A stretch of DNA of 18,188 nt. Origin: an uncultured Eubacteriales bacterium (GTDB lineage: Bacteria > Bacillota > Clostridia > Christensenellales > CAG-138). The stretch lies in NCBI GenBank assembly GCA_900543475.1, contig UQRU01000038.1:1-18188 (forward strand), written 5' to 3'. Positions 13,002-18,188 of the stretch are shown piece after piece (position 1 is the first letter of the stretch; each line of letters starts with the position of its first letter). Position numbers and translations under genes: made by a program. The notes beneath the pieces were generated by a model. That model ran no database searches and had not been told where the DNA came from. It worked only from the letters and a program-made list of their open reading frames with translations.

Positions 13002-14921
13002 ATGAAAAGCGTACTGTTCCGGCGTTTGCTGGTCACGCTCACCATTTGTATGCTATTAGCCTCCGCCATCATGGTGGGAGGCTATGCTTTTTTGATTGGA
13101 GACGCTTACGCGGACATCAAGCTGGAGGAGATGGAAGCGAAGGTGGTGCTCTTTCGGCAGCTGGTGGCGGAATGGAACCAGGGCAACCTGAAGGACGATG
13201 CCTTTGAACGGGTGTGCGCTTCCTTTATGGAGGCGGCGGATGCCACCATATTGATCGTCAACCAGGAAGGGAAAATCGTCCAGATGAATTCCCCGCTGGG
13301 GAATCTGGATGTACAGTCCCTGGAAATAGGCTTAAGCGAGCTGATCGATACGGTGCTATCCGGCCAATCCTTTTCCACCAACCAGGCAAAAATGCCCGAT
13401 GTGGGGCGGATCTTAGCAGTTGGGGAACCGATAGGCGGTGGCGGGGTGCTGCTGTTAAAGAGCGTAGGGGCGGTGAATTCCGCCAGCATGCGCTTAAGCT
13501 CCCTGTTGCTGTGGGTGGTGTTGATCGTGGTGCCGGTGGTGCTGGTGGCGACGGTATTCCGGGTGAAGCGGGAAACCAGCCCCCTCCATGCCATGAGCGA
13601 GGCTGCTATTTCCATGAGTAAAGGTAATTTTGATATTCGTTTGGATGAGGATGAGCCAGGGGAAGTGGGCGTGCTGTCCCGGGCGTTGAACAACCTATGC
13701 GAGACCCTGTCGGGCACCATTTACCAGCTCCGGTTTGAAAAGGGCCAGCTGGACCAGCTGCTCCAAAGTTTGACGGACGGGGTGGCGGCCTTGGATGGCA
13801 GCGGCGCCCTTACCCACTGCAATAGCGCCTTGATGCGGATGTTTGGGGCGGTAAACGCAGAGCAGCGGGAAGACATTGTGGAAGATCCCAAGCTATGGGA
13901 GACCTTTGATACGGTGTTTGAAACCGGCAAGCCCCAGACCATCACCTATCCCATGAGCGGGGACAAGGTACTATGGATCAGCGTATCCCCGGTGATCAGC
14001 GAGGATGGCACCCGCAACGGGGTGGTCGGCTTGTTCAAGGATATGACCGAGGTGGAGCGGCTGGAAGCCACCCGGCGGGAATACGTGGCCAACGTATCCC
14101 ATGAGCTGCGCACCCCCCTTACGGCGGTGCGGGGGCTGCTGGAGCCCTTGGCGGACGGCATGATCCAGGATGAGGAGACCCGCCAGCGGTATTATAAGAC
14201 CATGCTCCATGAGGTGATGCGGCTATCCAGGCTGATCACGGATATGATGACCCTATCCAGGCTCCAAGCGGGGACGGAGTATATCGAGATCATGCGGGTA
14301 GATATGAAGGAGCTGCTCAGCGACGTGGTGAGCGGCTATACCGCGGCGGCGGAACAAAAGGGCATCCATCTGACCCTGGACGACCGGGCGGCAGTGGACG
14401 GGCTTACGGACCCGGACCGGATCGAGCAGGTGCTGGTGATCCTGCTGGATAACGCCATGCGTCATACGGAAAAGGGCGGCACCATCACCGTGGGGGTAGA
14501 GCCCGCCCAGGAAGGCATGATGATCACGGTATCGGATACCGGCTGCGGGATACCCGAGGCAGATCTGCCCCATATCTTCGAGCGGTTCTATAAGGTGGAT
14601 AAATCCCGGGGAAGCACGGGCACAGGCTTGGGGTTATCCATCGCCCAGTTTATCATCGATAAGCTGGGAGAAAAAATCACCGTGCGCAGCCAGTTGGGTA
14701 AAGGCACCTGCTTTGCCTTTAGCGTAAAGCGGTATGTATCCAACGCCATCGCCTTGGGCCCGGCCAAGGAAAACCGGCAGACCGGCAGGCAACGCCAGGC
14801 CCCGGTTAAACAGGAGCCCGTGGCGGACGAGCGGGGCGCGGTGGATGCAGACTATGTGGTGATGCCGGATAACCCGGATCGCCGGCGGCCGAAAACCAAA
14901 AAGGGCCGTCCCGGGGCATGA
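13002..14921 (+). CDS. WalK/PhoR-like sensor histidine kinase 2 with C-terminal tail
   Basis: A 639-residue membrane kinase laid out like kinase 1. TM1 is at about 9-31, the extracytoplasmic sensor at about 32-164 (ATILIVNQEGKIVQMNS suggests a PAS-like fold), and TM2 at about 165-187. HAMP runs about 188-242, PAS about 245-350, HisKA has His367 in VSHELRTPLTAVRG, and the HATPase domain has N-box LLDNAMRHT, intact G1 SDTGCGIP (511-518) and G2 GTGLGLSIA. The catalytic domain ends near residue 577 and is followed by a polar, basic, probably disordered tail of about 60 residues (KENRQTGRQRQ, then DADYVVMPD and RRRPKTKKGRPGA), absent in kinase 1. GGAGGAAG lies just before the ATG. The neighbouring regulator 2 is its probable partner. 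Confidence 0.95.
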   Translation: MKSVLFRRLLVTLTICMLLASAIMVGGYAFLIGDAYADIKLEEMEAKVVLFRQLVAEWNQGNLKDDAFERVCASFMEAADATILIVNQEGKIVQMNSPLGNLDVQSLEIGLSELIDTVLSGQSFSTNQAKMPDVGRILAVGEPIGGGGVLLLKSVGAVNSASMRLSSLLLWVVLIVVPVVLVATVFRVKRETSPLHAMSEAAISMSKGNFDIRLDEDEPGEVGVLSRALNNLCETLSGTIYQLRFEKGQLDQLLQSLTDGVAALDGSGALTHCNSALMRMFGAVNAEQREDIVEDPKLWETFDTVFETGKPQTITYPMSGDKVLWISVSPVISEDGTRNGVVGLFKDMTEVERLEATRREYVANVSHELRTPLTAVRGLLEPLADGMIQDEETRQRYYKTMLHEVMRLSRLITDMMTLSRLQAGTEYIEIMRVDMKELLSDVVSGYTAAAEQKGIHLTLDDRAAVDGLTDPDRIEQVLVILLDNAMRHTEKGGTITVGVEPAQEGMMITVSDTGCGIPEADLPHIFERFYKVDKSRGSTGTGLGLSIAQFIIDKLGEKITVRSQLGKGTCFAFSVKRYVSNAIALGPAKENRQTGRQRQAPVKQEPVADERGAVDADYVVMPDNPDRRRPKTKKGRPGA

Positions 14922-14949
14922 GCGTCGGGCCGGCTGGAAGGAAGCAAAC

Positions 14950-15840
14950 ATGAACGAAAGCCAAGGTTGCCGTCAATGCCCCCGCCGCTGTGGCGTGGAT
15001 AGAGACCGGCGCGTTGGATATTGCGGTGCGCCGGCTTTGCCCCAGATCGCCCGGACGGACCTGCATATGTGGGAAGAACCCTGCCTGAGCGGCAGCCGGG
15101 GGGCAGGGGCCATCTTCTTTTGCGGGTGCAACCTGACGTGCCTTTTCTGCCAGAATCATACCATCAGCCATGGGGCCGTAGGCCCCAGCATGGATGCGGC
15201 GGCGTTAGCGGATCTGATGCTGCGCCTACAGGATAAGGGCGCCCACAACATCGACCTGGTGACCCCTACGCCCCATCTGCATGTGATCCGGCCCGCCCTG
15301 GAACAGGCCAAGGCCCATGGGTTGCGCATCCCTGTGGTGTATAATACCAACGGCTATGAGTTGGTGGACGCCCTGCGCACCCTGGAGGGGCTGGTGGATA
15401 TTTATTTGCCGGATCTAAAATACGTAAGCCAGGCGGCAGCCCGGCGCTATAGCGGAGCGGCGGATTATTTTGACTTTGCCCGGCCCGCCGTGCTGGAGAT
15501 GCAGCGCCAGTGCGGGGTATTGCAATTGGATGGGGAAGGCGTGGCCACCCGGGGCCTGTTGATCCGGCATCTGGTGTTGCCAGGGTCCGTGGACGAAGCA
15601 AGAGGGGTGCTGGATTTCGTTGCGGCGGAGCTGCCGCTGGATACCCAGCTCTCCTTGATGAGCCAATATGTGCCCTGCCATCTTGCCACCATGCCGCCTA
15701 TAAACCGGCGCCTGACCCGGCGGGAATACCAGCGAGCGGTGGATTATTGCCTAAGCCTGGGGCTTACCCGGGTCTATGTCCAGGAGCTGGATTCTGCGGA
15801 CACAGCCTATACGCCGCCTTTTCAAGGGGAGATCCTATAG
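14950..15840 (+). CDS. PflX-like radical SAM protein (COG1313 type)
   Basis: A 296-residue cytoplasmic iron-sulfur protein. The N-terminus has a cysteine-rich knuckle CRQCPRRCG with a later GYCG (C7, C10, C14, C25). The radical SAM cluster motif is CNLTCLFC (C60, C64, C67), followed by QN and a TIM-barrel-like domain (LVTPTPHLHVI, VVYNTNGY, YLPDLKY, LIRHLVLPG, LSLMSQYVPC). These are signs of the PflX group, relatives of pyruvate formate-lyase activating enzyme. Members make a 5'-deoxyadenosyl radical, but their substrate is unknown; no glycyl-radical enzyme gene is visible here. GGAAGGAAG precedes the start. It lies 28 nt after kinase 2 and 66 nt before the ABC transporter, so the three may share a transcript. 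Confidence 0.93.
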   Translation: MNESQGCRQCPRRCGVDRDRRVGYCGAPALPQIARTDLHMWEEPCLSGSRGAGAIFFCGCNLTCLFCQNHTISHGAVGPSMDAAALADLMLRLQDKGAHNIDLVTPTPHLHVIRPALEQAKAHGLRIPVVYNTNGYELVDALRTLEGLVDIYLPDLKYVSQAAARRYSGAADYFDFARPAVLEMQRQCGVLQLDGEGVATRGLLIRHLVLPGSVDEARGVLDFVAAELPLDTQLSLMSQYVPCHLATMPPINRRLTRREYQRAVDYCLSLGLTRVYVQELDSADTAYTPPFQGEIL

Positions 15841-15906
15841 GAAGCGAAGGCGATGAGGCGCTGGGGGAATGGCTGAACGGTTGGAATATAGAAGGGGAGG
15901 ATCCGG

Positions 15907-17673
15907 ATGAAGGCAGCAGGGAAGGACGGCATGTGGAAGAAGGTATTTGACCTGCTTCCCAAAAAGCAGAAGGTCAGGTTTATTTTTATCTTGGTAATCC
16001 TGGCGGTATCGGCGGTATTGAGCCAGCTTACCCCTTTGGCCATCGGGTATTTGACGGACCACGTGTTGGCAGAGCGGGACGCCACCTTTCAAAAGGTCAT
16101 CCCCATTCTGTTGGGCATCCTGCTGGTGAACGTGGTCAACGAGGTCATCAAGGTGATCCGGCGGCTCATCGTGGAGGATACGGCCACCCAGGCGGAGAAA
16201 AGCGCCCGGCAAAAGGCAACCTCCTCCCTGTTGCTGGCCCCCATGTCCTATTTTCGCAGCCATCTGACCGGCAACATCCATGGCCGGCTGAACCGGAGCC
16301 TGGAAGGCACGGTGAAGCTGATCAAATTGATGTTCATGGACTTTGCGCCGGCAGTTACCACGGGCTTGGCGGCCATCGTCACCATTTTTACCCAGTTGCC
16401 TCCCTTGGTGGCCTGCCTGGTGATCCTGGTGATCCCGGTGGGGACCGGCATCGTGTTCCGGCAGATCAGCACCCAGAAGGGGATCCGGGTGGAGCTGATG
16501 GAAGCCAAGGCGGATATGGACGGTATGATGGTGGAGCTGTTGGGAGGCATCGAGACCATCCGGGCCCTGGATAGCGCCAGCATCGAAGGAGAGCGGATGG
16601 CCGCCCGGTCCGAGCAGCTGCGGAAAAAGGAGATGCGCCATCACAAGGCCATGGCCATCTACGATTGCCTTAAGTTCATCAACGAGGCCCTATTTAGCGT
16701 GCTGGTGATCGGCCTATCGGTTTTGCTGGCTTCCCGTGGGGTCATCAGCGTAGGTACGGTGCTGACAGCTTATCTGTGCTTTACCCAGCTGACCGGGCCT
16801 TTGCGGGAGCTGCACCGGATCTTGGATGAATTTTCCGAAAGTACCGTGCTGGCCCAGGATTACTTCCAAATGGTGGATCTACCCTTGGATTTTTCTTATG
16901 AACCCATCCAGGGGCAAGCGCCCAGGCAGCTGGAAAACAACCGGGTAGATCTGCAGGATGTGTGCTTTGCCTACCCGGAAAAGCCGGAGCAGCAGATCCT
17001 ATGGCATATTTCTCTGGCCATCCAAGGGGGGGCGTTTATCGGGGTCGCAGGTCCAAGCGGATGCGGCAAATCCAGCCTCATAAAGGTGATCGATAAGCTG
17101 GAACAGGCCCAAGGGCAAATCTGTCTGGGGGGCGCGCCCATTGCTTCCATCACCCGGGAGACCTTGGCAAAAAACGTGGCCATTGTACCTCAGTCGCCTT
17201 TTTTGGTGGCGGATACGGTCTATCACAACATCTGTTACGGCATGAAGGAGGACGTCCCTTTGGCGGCGGTTCAGGAGGCAGCAGCCAAAGCCAACATTGC
17301 GGCGGACATTGAAAAGCTACCTGGCGGCTATGACTTCGTATTGGCGGAAGGGGGCGCAAACCTGTCCGGCGGCCAGCGGCAGCGGATCGCTTTGGCCCGG
17401 ATCTTCTTGCAAAAGCCCCGGATCCTTCTTTTGGACGAGGCGACCTCGGCCCTGGATAATACCTCGGAAAAGCAGATCCAGGCGGAGATCGAAAAGATGA
17501 AGGAAGCCTGCGGCACCACGGTGATTTCCGTGGCCCACCGGCTCACCACCCTGCAAAATTGCGATGAGATCCTCGTCATGGACAAGGGCCGGATCGTTCA
17601 GCGGGGCACGTTTCAGGAATTGCAGGAAATCCCCGGCATCTTCCGCAACATGGCCAAAGGTATGGCAAAATAG
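15907..17673 (+). CDS. ABC exporter-type half-transporter (fused membrane and ATPase domains)
   Basis: A 588-residue protein. A six-helix membrane domain covers about 1-325, with clear segments at about 24-48, 64-84, 148-168, 168-186 and 258-285. The nucleotide-binding domain covers about 345-588: Walker A GPSGCGKSS (382-390), Q-loop VPQSPF, signature LSGGQ (486-490), Walker B ILLLDE (506-511) with DEATSALD, and H-loop His544 in AHRLT. Length and layout fit MsbA/LmrA-like exporters that act as dimers. With no second half-transporter gene next to it, a homodimer is likely. The substrate is unknown. GGGGAGGA lies 7 nt before ATG 15907. No clear intrinsic terminator follows the stop; the hairpin at 17690 lacks a T-run. 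Confidence 0.95.
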   Translation: MKAAGKDGMWKKVFDLLPKKQKVRFIFILVILAVSAVLSQLTPLAIGYLTDHVLAERDATFQKVIPILLGILLVNVVNEVIKVIRRLIVEDTATQAEKSARQKATSSLLLAPMSYFRSHLTGNIHGRLNRSLEGTVKLIKLMFMDFAPAVTTGLAAIVTIFTQLPPLVACLVILVIPVGTGIVFRQISTQKGIRVELMEAKADMDGMMVELLGGIETIRALDSASIEGERMAARSEQLRKKEMRHHKAMAIYDCLKFINEALFSVLVIGLSVLLASRGVISVGTVLTAYLCFTQLTGPLRELHRILDEFSESTVLAQDYFQMVDLPLDFSYEPIQGQAPRQLENNRVDLQDVCFAYPEKPEQQILWHISLAIQGGAFIGVAGPSGCGKSSLIKVIDKLEQAQGQICLGGAPIASITRETLAKNVAIVPQSPFLVADTVYHNICYGMKEDVPLAAVQEAAAKANIAADIEKLPGGYDFVLAEGGANLSGGQRQRIALARIFLQKPRILLLDEATSALDNTSEKQIQAEIEKMKEACGTTVISVAHRLTTLQNCDEILVMDKGRIVQRGTFQELQEIPGIFRNMAKGMAK

Positions 17674-17906
17674 GCTGCGGCAACATGATTTTTATAGTTC
17701 AGCTATAAAATTACGTCCGGGAAAGCCTTAATAATTTCCCTTGCGCCGTTAACCCGTGCCATTGCTCCGTTAGCTCCCTACCGGAGGGGAAAATTTAGGA
17801 CAGGCTGGCTGCCCTTCGCCTTTTTGGGGCGGCGAGGGGAACGGGAGAAAAAATGTTTCCAAACTATGAATTATTACGAAAAATGCGAATTTTTCTTTCA
17901 AAACTA
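17674..17906. other. Gene-free region with several hairpins, unidentified
   Basis: No credible coding frame on either strand. Visible structures are an AT-rich hairpin TTTTATAG-TTCAG-CTATAAAA (17690-17710), a CTCCG/CGGAG hairpin (17765-17786), a 9-bp hairpin CCCTTCGCC/GGCGAGGGG with a T-rich loop (17812-17839), and GAAAAAT-GCGA-ATTTTTC with a GNRA-type loop (17878-17895). None is a convincing terminator for the ABC gene. I cannot assign a function. Confidence 0.5.
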
Positions 17907-17935
17907 TTGCATACTGGATTAAGTAGTGCTAATAT
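17907..17935 (+). promoter_or_regulatory. Promoter of the candidate non-coding RNA
   Basis: TTGCAT (17907-17912), 17-nt spacer, TAATAT (17930-17935) preceded by TGC, an extended -10. A TATAAT at 17933-17938 is offset by 3 nt and would have a 20-nt spacer. The predicted start is near 17942, with no open reading frame downstream. Confidence 0.65.
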
Positions 17936-17941
17936 AATATC

Positions 17942-18117
17942 AGTAAATGATAGTTTCGCCGTCCGGAGTCAAGAGCAGTAATCTTCATTGTTTTTCCTCC
18001 AAACCAAAACACAGAACTAATTTACTTCAAACCGCGAACTGAGGAATAGGGCAGTCCTCATATCGCAACTACCGGACGGATTTGTAAGGAGCTTTGCTTG
18101 GCAAGGCTCCTTTTTTG
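17942..18117 (+). ncRNA. Candidate structured non-coding RNA of about 175 nt, family not recognised
   Basis: It has its own promoter and ends in a strong intrinsic terminator. A long-range 8-bp stem pairs CCGTCCGG (17959-17966) with CCGGACGG (18072-18079). Inside lies a hairpin 18034-18066: GCGA/TCGC and TGAGGA/TCCTCA split by a 2x2 internal loop, with apical loop ATAGGGCAG. The stretch 17991-18033 is A/C-rich and largely unpaired, with an anti-Shine-Dalgarno-like CCTCC (17996-18000). The first bases (AGTAAAT, GA bulge, TAGTT; 17942-17955) can pair with AACTAATTTACT (18015-18026), which crosses the long-range stem: a pseudoknot or two exclusive folds. Length and stand-alone layout make 6S RNA a family to test, but the strongly uneven interior does not match the standard 6S fold, and I cannot confirm it. 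No coding frame or tRNA-like feature is seen. Confidence 0.6.
18086..18117 (+). terminator. Intrinsic terminator of the candidate RNA
   Basis: AAGGAGC-TTTGC pairs with GCAAG-GCTCCTT (12 bp, one G-U) around the loop TTG, giving a run of six T's at the end. It is a strong, classical terminator on the plus strand. Confidence 0.9.
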
Positions 18118-18125
18118 TATAAGAA

Positions 18126-18148
18126 AACCACTCGCTGGGCGAGTGGTT
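18126..18148 (-). terminator. Hairpin oriented as a terminator for a minus-strand gene beyond the right edge
   Basis: A perfect 10-bp inverted repeat AACCACTCGC/GCGAGTGGTT with a 3-nt loop. On the minus strand the stem is followed by TTCTTAT, a usable U-rich tract; on the plus strand it is followed by CAAAAG. A minus-strand frame entering from the right edge stops with TGA at 18150-18148, exactly at the stem, so a convergent gene may end here. Only about 12 codons are visible, too few to identify it. Confidence 0.6.
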
Positions 18149-18188
18149 CAAAAGAAGCCTAGTGGCGATGATGTAGACAGAAAAACTC

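Noticed and set aside
15841..15906. Small gene between the radical SAM and ABC genes
   Set aside because: ATG codons are present but the frames are very short or run into the ABC gene out of frame, with no ribosome site; treated as spacer.
18034..18117. T-box or other known riboswitch leader
   Set aside because: No TGGNACC-type T-box sequence and no motif of a riboswitch class I know. The downstream hairpin points to a convergent minus-strand gene rather than a plus-strand target.
18126..18188. End of an IS200/IS605-like element
   Set aside because: A subterminal palindrome would fit, but no transposase sequence is visible in the few codons present, and a simple terminator explains the hairpin.

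Overview
The window looks like GC-rich DNA of a Gram-positive anaerobe of the Bacillota, most likely class Clostridia. The grounds are perfect AGGAGG-type ribosome sites, sigmaA-like promoters (several with an extended -10), tandem PhoB/WalK-like two-component systems, a family 4 uracil-DNA glycosylase, a PflX-type radical SAM protein and CotH/lamin-tail and WG-repeat surface proteins. No marker gene fixes the genus. The first ~75 bases and 6088-6116 are pure G/C runs that look like sequencing or assembly damage, so position 1 may be a contig end.

Layout. 1-2144 (minus): a LysR-type regulator and, 7 nt behind it, a membrane-anchored WG-repeat protein that runs off the left edge. 2329-4640 (plus): an alpha/beta hydrolase translationally coupled to a family 4 uracil-DNA glycosylase, then yebC with its own promoter and a strong terminator. 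The LysR and hydrolase promoters face each other with abutting -10 boxes. 4708-5939 (plus): a WYL-domain regulator and a small four-cysteine zinc-ribbon protein. 5940-6129: a convergent intergenic region with two hairpins and the G15/C14 junction. 6130-9504 (minus): a very large lipoprotein with four lamin-tail-like repeats, a chitobiase-like domain and a CotH kinase domain, apparently expressed from a leaderless mRNA. 9739-14921 (plus): two tandem, clearly paralogous response regulator/histidine kinase pairs. 14950-17673 (plus): a PflX-like radical SAM protein and an ABC half-transporter. 17674-18188: a gene-free tail with several hairpins, including a candidate structured non-coding RNA of ~175 nt with its own promoter and terminator, followed by a hairpin oriented as terminator of a minus-strand gene beyond the right edge.

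How the parts fit. The divergent cotH/response regulator arrangement and the paired two-component systems suggest an envelope-sensing and surface-protein region, but no direct regulatory link is proven. The least explained item is the candidate RNA at 17942-18117: its predicted 5' end can pair with its middle in a way that crosses the long-range closing stem (pseudoknot or switch). I recognised no CRISPR array, tRNA, rRNA, prophage or complete insertion sequence.
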